DNA of 64,000 nucleotides from Hydrogenophaga sp. SL48 (GTDB lineage Bacteria > Pseudomonadota > Gammaproteobacteria > Burkholderiales > Burkholderiaceae_C), in assembly GCF_021729865.1 (NCBI RefSeq), contig NZ_CP063400.1, positions 992,001 to 1,056,000 on the forward strand, given 5' to 3'. Position numbers and translations under genes: made by a program. Under the pieces are notes generated by a model. The model searched no databases, was not told the DNA's origin, and saw nothing but the letters and a program-made list of their open reading frames with translations. This document shows, in pieces, positions 1 to 8,005 of the stretch (within the stretch, counting starts at the first letter, position 1; each line of letters begins with the position of its first letter).

Positions 1-65
1 GGCCTGCTTGTCTTGTCTGTTGAACGGTCGTTTCTGTGCGTTTATCGCGCATTTCAGGGGTAAAC

Positions 66-90
66 CCGCAGGCGTCGGTGACGCCTGCGG
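66..90 (-). terminator. Hairpin after aroQ, likely terminator
   Basis: A perfect 11-bp inverted repeat with a 3-nt loop (arms 66-76 and 80-90) begins 10 nt beyond the aroQ stop codon. On the minus strand it is followed only by a short T-containing stretch, so it is a strong GC-rich stem with a weak U-tract. It probably ends the dctQMP-aroQ transcript, but this rests on structure alone. Confidence 0.6.
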
Positions 91-99
91 TCGCTCAGC

Positions 100-576
100 T
101 CAGGGCTTCTGGGTGGCGGCGGAGTGGACGAATTTGCGCACCAGCCCGTCCATGGCGATCAGGTAACCGTCGACCCCGAAGCCGACCACGATGCCGGCGG
201 CAGCGGGGGAGACCCAGGAGTGGTGGCGGAATGCTTCCCGCGCGTGCACGTTGGAGATGTGGCACTCGATGACCGGCATCGGGTCCACGCCCTTGATGGC
301 GTCGTGCAGGGCGATGGAGGTGTGGGTCAGCGCGCCGGGGTTGATCACCACACCGAGCACTGCGCCCGCCTTGTGGAGCCGGCCGTACTCGTGGATCTTG
401 TCGAGCAGCGCGCCTTCCCAGTTGCTCTGCAGGCACTCCACCTCGTAACCGATCTTCTCGCCATGCGCCTTGCAGAAGGCCTCCACGTCGGCCAGCGTGG
501 TGTGGCCGTACTGCGCCGGTTCGCGCGTGCCCAGCAGGTTGAGGTTGGGGCCGTTGAGGATCAGGATCTTTTTCAT
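100..576 (-). CDS. aroQ: Type II 3-dehydroquinate dehydratase
   Basis: The product dehydrates 3-dehydroquinate to 3-dehydroshikimate in the cytosol, either in the shikimate pathway or in quinate catabolism. The 158-residue protein has the usual type II length and motifs: [10 protein letters not shown] at the N-terminus, the catalytic Tyr at about residue 23 in [17 protein letters not shown] at about 79-87, and ECHISN with the catalytic His at about 106, followed by [10 protein letters not shown]. It is the last gene of a minus-strand run behind a TRAP transporter, 146 bp from the dctP stop, with a copy of the dispersed repeat in the gap. The position suggests a catabolic rather than a purely biosynthetic role, but that is inference. 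The family call itself is secure. Confidence 0.95.
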   Translation of the reverse strand: MKKILILNGPNLNLLGTREPAQYGHTTLADVEAFCKAHGEKIGYEVECLQSNWEGALLDKIHEYGRLHKAGAVLGVVINPGALTHTSIALHDAIKGVDPMPVIECHISNVHAREAFRHHSWVSPAAAGIVVGFGVDGYLIAMDGLVRKFVHSAATQKP

Positions 577-640
577 GGCGGACGGTTAAGGTGTGAGCGG
601 TAGCGAGATTCGACCACAGGCGGTGTCTCTTCCAGCAATC

Positions 641-721
641 ACGGCGGAACCGGCTCTGCCGGGCCGCTCGTGATGCCCCCTTGAGGGGGTGACGCGCCCG
701 AAGGCGCGGCGCGGGGGTGGG
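641..721 (-). repeat. Dispersed intergenic repeat, copy 1
   Basis: This copy contains the core hairpins of the family: CCGGC-TCT-GCCGG, CCCCC-TTGA-GGGGG at 676-689, and a GCGCCC/GGCGC segment. It lies directly after the stop codon of the minus-strand dctP gene. Similar copies occur near 3840, 7921, 11054, 13936, 17368 and 27391. It may act as an mRNA 3' stabiliser or terminator, but its function is unknown. Confidence 0.7.
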
Positions 722-722
722 C

Positions 723-1721
723 TTACTTCCGCGCTTTGGCGAGTTCGGCCAGCAGGTCGGTCACCGTCGCTTCGCCCACGTTGGCGGCGTGCTTGCCGAT
801 CACCGGCTTCATCTTGTCGACCAGCTTGACCTGTTCGGCGGCGGGCAGCTCGGAGACGGTCATGCCGGCCTTCTTCAGGTTGTCCAGCGTGCTGGCGACC
901 GACGCGCGGGCCTGGGCGCGCTGGAACTTGGCGGACTCGGCCACCGCGTCAGCCACGATCTTCTTCTCGTCGGCCGACAGCGCGTCCCAGAACTTCTTGC
1001 TGATCACCACCGACTGCGGGTTGTACTGGTGGTTGGTCAGGGTCATGAACTTCTGCACTTCGTGCAGCTTGGCGCCCCAGATCGTGGCGACCGGGTTCTC
1101 CTGGCCGTCGACGGCCTTCTGCTCCAGCGCGGCGTACAGCTCGGGGAAGGGCAGGGGGGTGGGGTTGGCGTCGAGCGCCTTGACCCAGTCCACGTTGATC
1201 GGGTTGGGGATCACGCGCAGCTTCAGGCCGGCGATGTCTTCCACCTTGGTGATGGCGCGCTTGCTGTTGGTGATGTTGCGGAAGCCCAGCTCGTAGTAGC
1301 CCAGACCGACCAGGCCCTTTTCTTCCAGCTTGGCGTGCAGCTTCTTGCCGAAGGGGCCGTCGACCACGGCGTCGGCTTCCTTGCCGTTGGCGAACATGAA
1401 GGGCAGGTCGAACACCGCGAAGTCCTTGACCTGGGCGGCGAAGATGCCCGAGTTCATCGAGGCCATCTCCAGCGTGCCGCCCTGCAGGGCCGAGACGTTG
1501 GCCTGGTCGCTGCCGAGCTGGCCGCCGGGGAAGACGTTGACCTTGATCTTGCCGCCCGACTTGGCCGCGACGATCTCGGCGAACTTCTCCATGCCCTGAA
1601 CGATGGGGTGGCCCGCCGCGTTCTGGTTGGCGAACTTGATGACCTTGTCCTGGGCGGCGGCGATGCCGACGGTGCTCAGGGCGGCCACGGCCACGAGGGT
1701 CTTGATGAAGGTGCGTTTCAT
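723..1721 (-). CDS. TRAP transporter solute-binding protein (DctP type)
   Basis: This is the periplasmic receptor of a TRAP transporter, which captures an organic acid and delivers it to the DctQM membrane complex. The 332-residue protein starts with a Sec signal peptide (MKRTFIKTLVAVAALSTVGIAAAQ), giving a mature start near residue 24. Family features include AGLKLRVIPNP, with the conserved carboxylate-binding Arg, and QKAVDGQENP in the middle. It is the third gene of dctQ-dctM-dctP on the minus strand. A 115-nt gap with an 8-bp stem separates it from dctM, and aroQ follows. The ligand cannot be read from the sequence. Confidence 0.93.
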   Translation of the reverse strand: MKRTFIKTLVAVAALSTVGIAAAQDKVIKFANQNAAGHPIVQGMEKFAEIVAAKSGGKIKVNVFPGGQLGSDQANVSALQGGTLEMASMNSGIFAAQVKDFAVFDLPFMFANGKEADAVVDGPFGKKLHAKLEEKGLVGLGYYELGFRNITNSKRAITKVEDIAGLKLRVIPNPINVDWVKALDANPTPLPFPELYAALEQKAVDGQENPVATIWGAKLHEVQKFMTLTNHQYNPQSVVISKKFWDALSADEKKIVADAVAESAKFQRAQARASVASTLDNLKKAGMTVSELPAAEQVKLVDKMKPVIGKHAANVGEATVTDLLAELAKARK

Positions 1722-1764
1722 GGGTTTGTCTCCTGCAGACAGCTTGGGACGCGGTTTGAAAATG

Positions 1765-1798
1765 CCCTTGCCGTGGCGTACCCGATTCCGGGCAAGGG
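1765..1798 (-). other. Stem-loop between dctM and dctP
   Basis: An 8-bp inverted repeat (CCCTTGCC at 1765-1772, GGCAAGGG at 1791-1798) encloses an 18-nt loop in the gap between the dctM stop and the dctP start. It has no T-run. It could be an RNA processing or stability element that sets receptor-to-permease stoichiometry; this is inferred from position only. Confidence 0.4.
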
Positions 1799-1836
1799 TG
1801 AGGTAACGGAGAGGTTCGGTGTGGGAAGCGGGGTGG

Positions 1837-3114
1837 TCAGTAGAACCAGCCCAGCGGAACCAGCACGATCTGTGGGAACAGCACCATGAGGAACATCAGG
1901 GCGAACTGGGCGATCATGAAAGGCCACACGCCGCGGGTCACCTCGTCCATGCTGATCTTGCCGACGCCGGCCACGGTGTTGAGCACCGTGCCCACGGGCG
2001 GCGTGATCAGGCCGATGGCGTTGTTCATCACGAACAGCACGCCGAAGTAGACCGGGTCGATGCCGGCGGCCTTGACGATGGGCATCAGCACCGGGGTCAG
2101 GATCAGGATGGTGGGCGTCATGTCCATGGCCGTGCCCACGAGGATCACCAGGAACATGATCGCGAACATCAGCAGCGTCGGGCTGTCCAGCAGCGGCTGC
2201 AGCAGATCGACCAGCTGGGCCGGCAGTTGTGCCACCGTGATCAACCAGGCCGAGACCATCGCGCCAGCGACCAGGAACATGATCACCGAGGTGGTCTTGG
2301 CCGCGGCCAGGAACAGGCCGTAGAGCTGGCTGATCTTGAGCTCGCGGTAGATCACCAGCGAGATGAACAGCGCGTAGACGGCGGCCACCACGGCGGCTTC
2401 GGTCGGCGTGAACACACCGAACTTCAGGCCCACCACCACGATCACCGGCAGGCCCAGGGCGTAGGCCGCGTCGCGCAGCGCCTGGAACACCTCGGCGCGG
2501 GTCTTGCGGACCGGCGGCTTGACGTTTTCCTTGCGGGCCACCCACCACCAGGTCAGGCACAGCGCCACGCCCAGCAGCAGGCCGGGCACGATACCGGCCA
2601 TGAACAGCTTGGAGATCGACACGTTGGCGGCGACGCCGAAGATCACGAAGCCGATCGAGGGCGGGATGATGGGCGCGATGATCGAGGCCGCCGAGAGCAG
2701 ACCGGCCGAGCGGGCGCGGTCGTGGCCGGCGCTGTGCATCATGGGCAGCAGCAGGGCGGCGAGTGCGGCGGCGTCGGCCACGGCCGAGCCCGACAGCGAG
2801 GCCATGATCACGGCGGCCATGATGGCCACGTAACCCAGGCCGCCGCGCACGTGGCCGACCAGCGACATGGCGAAGGTGACGATGCGTTTGGACAGGCCGC
2901 CCGCGTTCATGATTTCGCCGGCCAGCATGAAGAAGGGCACGGCCAGCAGCGGGAAGCTGTTGGCGCCCTCGATCAGGTTCTGCGCCAGGATCTGCGCGTC
3001 GAACATGTTGAGGTGCCACATCAGCGCGGCGCCACACAGCAGCAACGAGAACGAGATGGGCACGCCGATCATCATGGCGGCGATGAGGGAGCTCAGGAAG
3101 ATGGCAATGGTCAT
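1837..3114 (-). CDS. TRAP transporter large permease (DctM type)
   Basis: This is the large membrane subunit, which forms the substrate channel of the Na+-coupled TRAP transporter. The protein has 425 residues, the normal family length, and about 12 hydrophobic segments. It begins MTIAIFLSSLIAAMMIGVPI and carries DctM signatures such as SGSAVADAAA and PPSIGFVIFG. It lies 15 nt downstream of the dctQ stop and upstream of dctP, so all three components of this system are present in Q-M-P order. Expression is probably driven by the operator-bearing promoter near 3692-3713. Confidence 0.94.
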   Translation of the reverse strand: MTIAIFLSSLIAAMMIGVPISFSLLLCGAALMWHLNMFDAQILAQNLIEGANSFPLLAVPFFMLAGEIMNAGGLSKRIVTFAMSLVGHVRGGLGYVAIMAAVIMASLSGSAVADAAALAALLLPMMHSAGHDRARSAGLLSAASIIAPIIPPSIGFVIFGVAANVSISKLFMAGIVPGLLLGVALCLTWWWVARKENVKPPVRKTRAEVFQALRDAAYALGLPVIVVVGLKFGVFTPTEAAVVAAVYALFISLVIYRELKISQLYGLFLAAAKTTSVIMFLVAGAMVSAWLITVAQLPAQLVDLLQPLLDSPTLLMFAIMFLVILVGTAMDMTPTILILTPVLMPIVKAAGIDPVYFGVLFVMNNAIGLITPPVGTVLNTVAGVGKISMDEVTRGVWPFMIAQFALMFLMVLFPQIVLVPLGWFY

Positions 3115-3129
3115 GGTCTGGCTCCAGGC

Positions 3130-3663
3130 TCAGGGGTGCGGGTTGCCGTGGGGCATGTCGTCGGATTCGCGGATGCCGATCAGCTCGTTGTCGGGCATCT
3201 GGCCCGAGACCAGGCGCCACAGGTTGAGCAGCAACACGGGCGCGGCCAGCACGGCAAACGCCACGCCGCTGGCGTAGAGGTAGCCCATGGAGGTTTCCAT
3301 CACGGCGCTGGTGGAGTCCCAGTTGATCTTGGTCTGCTCCAGCGAGCCCTGGAAGATCAGCCAGCAGATGAAGAGCATGGCCACGAAGGTGGCGCCCAGG
3401 CACAGCTTCTGGCCGGTCACGGGCAGGCGCACGATGAGCGAGTCGGTGCCCAGGTGGGCGCGCTCGTTGAGCGCGACGACCGCGCCCATGAAGGTCATCC
3501 ACACGAAGAGCCAGCGCGAGAGTTCTTCGGAGAGGGTGAGGCCGGAGTTGAAGCCGTAGCGCATGACCACGTTGCCAAACACCATGACCACCATGAGCGC
3601 CAGCGAGGCCACCATCAGCCAGCCCAGCAGGCGGCAGTAGGCGTTGATGAGTTTCTGGATCAA
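3130..3663 (-). CDS. TRAP transporter small permease (DctQ type)
   Basis: This is the four-helix small membrane subunit of the first TRAP system (about 177 residues), with hydrophobic segments and the typical LSEELSRWLFVWMTFMGA block. I chose the TTG at 3663 because AAGGAG lies eight bases upstream on the minus strand. The in-frame ATG at 3693 would give 187 residues, but it has no ribosome site and overlaps the predicted -10 hexamer, so it would not be on the transcript. It is the first gene of dctQ-dctM-dctP-aroQ. The family assignment is secure; the start is inferred. Confidence 0.9.
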   Translation of the reverse strand: MIQKLINAYCRLLGWLMVASLALMVVMVFGNVVMRYGFNSGLTLSEELSRWLFVWMTFMGAVVALNERAHLGTDSLIVRLPVTGQKLCLGATFVAMLFICWLIFQGSLEQTKINWDSTSAVMETSMGYLYASGVAFAVLAAPVLLLNLWRLVSGQMPDNELIGIRESDDMPHGNPHP

Positions 3664-3691
3664 AGGGATGTCTCCTTCGTTGTGATTGCCC

Positions 3692-3713
3692 ATAATGTAC
3701 GAACTGGTTAGTT
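3692..3713 (-). promoter_or_regulatory. Operator site A and -10 element for dctQMP-aroQ
   Basis: The 20-bp motif at 3694-3713 (plus strand AATGTAC-N6-GTTAGTT) closely matches sites at 9067-9086 and 9828-9847. On the minus strand, CATTAT (3692-3697) makes a plausible -10 element, as at site B, though the -35 here is poor. The nearby TetR genes have nearly identical recognition helices, so one or both probably bind here. Confidence 0.6.
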
Positions 3714-3839
3714 TTTTGTGATGCGGGTTTTCCCTGATCCAGACGAACGGTTGTTCTGAGCCGCCACCAAAACCGCTGCGCAAGGTGTGTGGCTTCGAGG
3801 ATGCGGTGGAGCCGGCCCAGCCGGTCCAGCCGGTCCGCC

Positions 3840-3884
3840 CGCATCGCCCCCATGACGGGGTGACACCGAAGGCGGCGCGGGGGG
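3840..3884 (-). repeat. Dispersed intergenic repeat, copy 2 (short variant)
   Basis: A shortened copy containing GCCCCCATGACGGGG and GGCGGCGCGGGGGG lies immediately after the tetR stop codon at 3885. It keeps the CCCC/GGGG stem and the GC-rich tail but lacks the CGGCTTTGCCGG half. Just before it, at 3811-3836, there are three imperfect 9-bp tandem repeats of the GCCGGTCCA type. Confidence 0.55.
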
Positions 3885-4562
3885 CTACTTCTTCAGGAAG
3901 CGCACGACCATCTCGACCACCGCGGCGCGGCGGTGCGTGGCCACCGCGGGGGCGGTGAAGTCGCGCTTGAAGATGCGGCCGAAGGTGTGGCGGTTGGAGA
4001 CGTTGAAGAACGACAGCGCCGAGATCGAGGCGTGGATGTCGATGGTGTCCAGCCCCGGGCGGAACACGCCCTGGGCCACGCCGCGCGCGTAGAGCTTGTC
4101 GATCGCGGCGATGGCCTTGAGGTTGAGTTGCTGCATGGTCTTGCTCTGCGCCAGGAACTGCCCCCGGTTCATGTTTTCGGCCATGACCATGCGGATGTAG
4201 GGCTCGTTGCCGGCGTGGTGGTCGAAGGTGAATTCGACCAGCCGTCGCAGCGCGGCCTCGGGCGCCAGATCGTCCAGCCTGAGCTCGCTCTCGGTGGCCC
4301 GGACGCGGCGGTAGGCCTCTTCCAGTGCGGCCAGATACAGGCCTTCCTTGCCCTGGAAGTAGTAATAGATCATGCGCTTGCTGGTGTTCGTGGCGGCGGC
4401 GATCTCGTCGATGCGCGCGCCGGCCAGCCCCTTCTCGGCGAACTCCGCCATGGCCACCTCCAGGATGTTGGCCATGGTGCGCTCGGGGTCGTTGGTGCGC
4501 GTGGCCACCTTGGACGCCGGCGGCCTGGCTCGCCTCGGGTGTGGCGTCGCGTCCATCGTCAT
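3885..4562 (-). CDS. TetR-family transcriptional regulator
   Basis: A 225-residue TetR regulator with an N-terminal DNA-binding domain (about residues 25-75), including ARIDEIAAATNTSKRMIYYY, where TSKRMIYYYF is the recognition-helix region. The C-terminal ligand domain has FDHHAGNEPYIRMVMAENMNRG. It is a clear paralogue of the regulator at 9160-9846, and the two are nearly identical across the DNA-binding region. Its start codon overlaps the stop of the upstream DUF3237 gene (ATGA), so it is the last gene of the dctPQM-esterase-DUF3237-tetR operon. That arrangement suggests feedback control of its own operon and of the next one. Confidence 0.92.
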   Translation of the reverse strand: MTMDATPHPRRARPPASKVATRTNDPERTMANILEVAMAEFAEKGLAGARIDEIAAATNTSKRMIYYYFQGKEGLYLAALEEAYRRVRATESELRLDDLAPEAALRRLVEFTFDHHAGNEPYIRMVMAENMNRGQFLAQSKTMQQLNLKAIAAIDKLYARGVAQGVFRPGLDTIDIHASISALSFFNVSNRHTFGRIFKRDFTAPAVATHRRAAVVEMVVRFLKK

Positions 4563-5026
4563 TCGACCTGGAACACCTGCAGCCGCACCCCGTCGCCCGC
4601 GCGCGCCAGCGTGGCGACAAACAGGTGGTTGTTGAGCCAGCTGTGCGGGCCCTCGGGGGCTTCAAAGCTGGGCGTGCCCCTGAAATACACCTCAGCGGGG
4701 TCCACGGGCTGCCCGGCGCGCATGCGCGCCAGCACCTCGGGCGACGACACCCGCAGGCCGCGGCTGCGCACGTAGATCAGCGCGCCATCGCTGGCCTCGA
4801 TGGTGTAGTGCGCGTCGATCAGCGAGGCGCCGTCGGCGCGCACCAGCGCCCAGTCGGAGCCGCCGGAGCGGATGCGGCCCTGCAGCGCGGGGCCGCTGAC
4901 CTCGCCGCCCTCAATGGGGATGTGCTGGCGCTGCCCCAGCGGCCCGGGTCCGCCCATGCCGATGGCGCCGATGCGCGCCACGATGGTGAACGCGTAACGC
5001 AGGCCCGGGGGCGACGGGTCGGCCAT
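4559..5026 (-). CDS. DUF3237 domain protein
   Basis: A 155-residue protein of the DUF3237 (UPF0311) family, whose biochemical role is not established. Recognisable blocks are IPIEGGEVSGPALQGRI, a GGSDWALVRADG segment, YTIEASDGALIYVRSRG, VYFRGTPSFEAPEG and a C-terminal SWLNNHLFVATLAR. No signal peptide is visible. It lies 5 nt downstream of the esterase and is translationally coupled to tetR. Members of this family often sit in catabolic operons, so a role in handling the pathway substrate is plausible but unproven. Confidence 0.88.
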   Translation of the reverse strand: MADPSPPGLRYAFTIVARIGAIGMGGPGPLGQRQHIPIEGGEVSGPALQGRIRSGGSDWALVRADGASLIDAHYTIEASDGALIYVRSRGLRVSSPEVLARMRAGQPVDPAEVYFRGTPSFEAPEGPHSWLNNHLFVATLARAGDGVRLQVFQVE

Positions 5027-5031
5027 GGGGC

Positions 5032-5967
5032 TCAGCCGAGCGTGGCCTTGAGCCAGGCGGCCATCTGCTCAAAGCGCACCTGGGCCGGTTCGCAGTAGGC
5101 CTTGGCGCGCAGGTAGCCGTGGATCAGGCCCTCGCCCCGGTCGAGGTGCACCGGCACACCCGCGGCCTGCAGCGCGTCGGCGTAGGCGATGCCTTCGTCG
5201 CGCAGCGGGTCGTGCTGCGCCACCGCGATGAAGGCCGGCGGCAGGCCGGCGTGGCTCTCGGCCAGCAGGGGCGCGGCGCGGGGCGTGAGCAGGTCGGCCG
5301 GGTGGGGGCAGTACATCGCGTTGACGGCGGCCATGGACGCGACCGTCACCAGCGGGCCGTTGGCGTTCTCCACGTGAGAGGGGCGGTCGGTGTTGAACGA
5401 CACGGCCGGGTACACCAGCAGCTGCGCCTTCGGGGCCTGCGGCGTGCCGCGCAGCAGCAGGGTGGCGGCGGCGGCGAGGTTGCCGCCTGCGCTGTCGCCA
5501 CCGATGGCGATGGCGCTGCCGCGGATGCCCAGCGCCGGGGCCTGCTCGAAGGCCCAGCGCACCACGGCCATGGTGTCGTTCAGCGCGGCGGGGAAGGGGC
5601 GCTCGGGGGCCAGTGCGTAGTCGATGCTGATGACGATCTGCTGGTTGGCCGCGGCGATGCCGGCGGTGATGTCCCAGTGCGTTTCGGGGCTGCCCTGCAT
5701 CCAGGCGCCGCCGTGCATGTAGACCAGCGCGGGCACCGGGCCGGCCGCCGCTTCGGGGCGGAACACGCGCACGCGCACCGGCTGGCCGTTCTCGGGCACT
5801 TCCACCCAGTGTTCCTGGGTGCCGATGCCTTCGGGGTGGGGCTCGCGCATGTCGGCGGCGACGGTTTCAAAGTGGGCGCGGCGCCCGGCCGGGCCGGCGC
5901 CGGCGGGCAGGGTGGCCCAGGCGGCGTCCCAGTCGGTGAGAAAGCGTTGGATGTCGGGATGGATCAT
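5032..5967 (-). CDS. Alpha/beta hydrolase of the hormone-sensitive lipase family
   Basis: A probable cytosolic carboxylesterase of 311 residues. It has the oxyanion-hole motif HGGAW at about residue 84, the nucleophile elbow GDSAGG at about 155-160, a later acidic residue in QHDPLRDEG, and the catalytic His in LIHGYLRA. An ATG at 5967 is chosen because upstream residues lack family similarity. The gene lies between dctM and the DUF3237 gene. An esterase directly behind a transporter suggests that an imported ester or lactone is opened in the cell; this is inference. Confidence 0.9.
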   Translation of the reverse strand: MIHPDIQRFLTDWDAAWATLPAGAGPAGRRAHFETVAADMREPHPEGIGTQEHWVEVPENGQPVRVRVFRPEAAAGPVPALVYMHGGAWMQGSPETHWDITAGIAAANQQIVISIDYALAPERPFPAALNDTMAVVRWAFEQAPALGIRGSAIAIGGDSAGGNLAAAATLLLRGTPQAPKAQLLVYPAVSFNTDRPSHVENANGPLVTVASMAAVNAMYCPHPADLLTPRAAPLLAESHAGLPPAFIAVAQHDPLRDEGIAYADALQAAGVPVHLDRGEGLIHGYLRAKAYCEPAQVRFEQMAAWLKATLG

Positions 5968-5986
5968 GGTGTTTCTGCAAAAAAAG

Positions 5987-7300
5987 TCAGCCCTGGTAGC
6001 CGAGCACGCGGGGCAGCCACAGCACGCTCTCAGGGACATAGGTCATGAAGCCCAGGGCGGCGATGAGGACCAGGATGAAAGGCACCGTCTCGCGAATCAC
6101 CGCCATCAGGGGTTGGCGCGACAGGCTGGAGGCGATGAACAGCAGGAGGCCGTAGGGCGGCGTGATCAGGCCGATCATCAGGTTGACCGTCACCACCAGC
6201 CCGAAGTGGATCATGTCGATGCCCAGGGCCCGTGCCGTGGGGATCAGGATGGGGATGACCACCAGCAGGATGGTCCCGCCTTCGAGCAAGGCCCCCAGCA
6301 CCAGCAGGATCACGTTGACGGCCAGCAAGAACTCGTACTTGCTGAGCTCGTATCCCGCCAGCCACATCTGCACATCCTTGGGGATGTCTTCACGGGTGAC
6401 CACGTAGTTGAAGACCAGCGCGCCGGCGATCAGGAGACCGACCGAGGCCATCTGGCGCCCGCTGGACAACAAGGCCGTGTACATGCCATTGCCGGTGACG
6501 GAGCGGTACAGCACGACCGAAATGACCAGGGTGTAGAGGGCGGCCATCGCCGCGGATTCCGTGGGCGTCATCACGCCGCTGTAGATGCCGCCCAGCAGCA
6601 CCACCGGCATCAGCAGCGCGGGCAGGGCGCGCACGGTCAGCGGCAGCAGCTCTTTCATGGGGACAGCGGGCTCCACCGGGAAGTTGCGTGTGTGGGCCAG
6701 GTAGCTGTTCAGCGCCATCATCACCACCGTCATCAACAGGCCCGGGACCACGCCGGCCGCGAACAGGTACCCGACCGAGGTGTCGGAGATGAGCGCGTAA
6801 AGCACCAGCGGGATCGACGGCGGAATGATGGGGCCGATCACCGCGGTGGCGGCGGTGATCGCGGCGGCGTACGCCGGGGTGTAGCGACCGTCCTTGGTCA
6901 TCATCTCCATCGTCAGCTTGCCCACCCCCATCATGTCGGCGATCGCGGAGCCCGACATGCCCGAGAAGATCAGGGACGACACGACGTTGACGTGCCCGAG
7001 ACCGCCGCGGAATCGGCCCACCAGTGCATTGCACCAGGTCAGCAGGCGGTCGCTCAGCGAGCCCAGGTTCATCAGTTCGCTGGCCAGGATGAACAGCGGG
7101 ATCGCCAGCAAGGTGTACGAGTTGTTCAAGCCGTTGAGCAGCTGCTCGGCGGCGATGCCGATGTCCTGACCCGAGACCAGGAGGTACAGCACCGAGCTCC
7201 CGATCATCGACAGGCCAATGGGCAACCCCAGCAGGCTCAGCACCACGATGCTGGCCACGCACCAGCCGAAGGGGGTCATGATGTTCAACAGATCGGTCAT
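5987..7300 (-). CDS. TRAP transporter large permease (DctM type), second system
   Basis: The large membrane channel subunit of the second TRAP system, 437 residues with about 12 membrane segments. Family signatures include MSGSAIADMMGVGKL, GPIIPPSIPLVLY and GLITPPYG near the C-terminus. The ATG at 7300 overlaps the stop of the upstream dctQ gene by 4 nt, so the two are translationally coupled. The order is dctP-dctQ-dctM followed by the esterase, 19 nt downstream. Confidence 0.94.
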   Translation of the reverse strand: MTDLLNIMTPFGWCVASIVVLSLLGLPIGLSMIGSSVLYLLVSGQDIGIAAEQLLNGLNNSYTLLAIPLFILASELMNLGSLSDRLLTWCNALVGRFRGGLGHVNVVSSLIFSGMSGSAIADMMGVGKLTMEMMTKDGRYTPAYAAAITAATAVIGPIIPPSIPLVLYALISDTSVGYLFAAGVVPGLLMTVVMMALNSYLAHTRNFPVEPAVPMKELLPLTVRALPALLMPVVLLGGIYSGVMTPTESAAMAALYTLVISVVLYRSVTGNGMYTALLSSGRQMASVGLLIAGALVFNYVVTREDIPKDVQMWLAGYELSKYEFLLAVNVILLVLGALLEGGTILLVVIPILIPTARALGIDMIHFGLVVTVNLMIGLITPPYGLLLFIASSLSRQPLMAVIRETVPFILVLIAALGFMTYVPESVLWLPRVLGYQG

Positions 7301-7830
7301 GGAGCAGCTTCCGTGGGCGCCGGGGAATCGTCTTCCACCAGGCGGTTGTTCAGGGCGTCCCAGGCGATCAAGCCATGCCGTGTGACCATGGCCACCACAA
7401 ACACCGGGTAGATGACAAACATCCAGTTCATGGGGATTTGAAGGCTCGCCGAGCTCTCGACCTTCATGAAGCTCACATACGACCAAGTGGCCGGCAGGCT
7501 GATGAGCAGCAGCGCGACGATCAGCACGCTGGCCAGCAGGGTGAAGGCTCGGCGCAAACGCCTGGGCAGCACGTTGTAGAGCATGTCAAAGCGGATGTCC
7601 TCCCGGTTGCGCATCACGAACGAAGCGCCCCACAGGATGCCCCAGAGCCAGACGATGGTGCAGACCTCGTCGGTCCAGGCCAGCGGCAGGTTGAGCGCGT
7701 ACCGGAAGGCCACTTGCAGGATGAAGGCCACGAACATGGCGGCCATCATCAGCACCAGCACATGGTTCGCGCCCAGCCGCAGCCAGCGCAGCAGCCGGTG
7801 GCCCGGCCGCTCAGGGGAAGAAGAGGTCAT
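7297..7830 (-). CDS. TRAP transporter small permease (DctQ type), second system
   Basis: A 177-residue four-helix membrane subunit that couples the receptor to the large permease. The block LAWTDEVCTIVWLWGILWGA is typical of DctQ, and the following MRNREDIRFDML marks the cytoplasmic loop. It starts with MTSSSPERPGH at 7830. It lies 175 bp from the dctP stop, with a dispersed-repeat copy in the gap, and overlaps dctM by 4 nt. Confidence 0.92.
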   Translation of the reverse strand: MTSSSPERPGHRLLRWLRLGANHVLVLMMAAMFVAFILQVAFRYALNLPLAWTDEVCTIVWLWGILWGASFVMRNREDIRFDMLYNVLPRRLRRAFTLLASVLIVALLLISLPATWSYVSFMKVESSASLQIPMNWMFVIYPVFVVAMVTRHGLIAWDALNNRLVEDDSPAPTEAAP

Positions 7831-7920
7831 GGTGGAGTTCCGGGGGGCAGGTCAGATCAGCATCTCAGTTTTCCAAGGCGCCGGAGCGCCACCCGCACCG
7901 CATGAAGCCACGCCACCCAA

Positions 7921-7999
7921 GGGCACCGCCGGGCCGGCTTTGCCGGACGGCCAGTGCCGCCCCCCTTGAGGGGGGTGACGCGCAGCGGCGCGGGGGGTG
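7921..7999 (-). repeat. Dispersed intergenic repeat, copy 3
   Basis: A well-preserved copy with CCGGGCCGGCTTTGCCGG, CCCCCTTGAGGGGG and a CGCAGCGGCGCGGGG tail. It lies within 10 nt of the dctP stop codon and inside the dctP-dctQ gap of the second TRAP operon. A stable structure here could protect the receptor mRNA or reduce read-through into dctQM. Confidence 0.7.
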
Positions 8000-8005
8000 T
8001 TCAGC

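Noticed and set aside
1819..3711. A 630-codon open frame on the plus strand opposite dctM and dctQ
   Set aside because: It is the antisense shadow of a real TRAP permease gene; its product is rich in His, Gln, Arg and Gly with no domain, as expected of high-GC antisense frames.
3745..3756. GAACGGTTGTTC palindrome as a fourth TetR operator
   Set aside because: It shares only a short ACGAACGGTT segment with the operator motif and lacks the flanking AATG; I could not separate it from chance.
3811..3836. Three imperfect 9-bp tandem repeats (GCCGGTCCA type)
   Set aside because: Too short and few to be a meaningful tandem array; it may only be part of a degraded repeat copy.
3130..4665. A 511-codon minus-strand frame joining TetR-overlapping sequence to DctQ
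   Set aside because: Only the last 177-187 codons are DctQ-like. The first part overlaps tetR in another frame and is not protein-like, so it is not a fusion.
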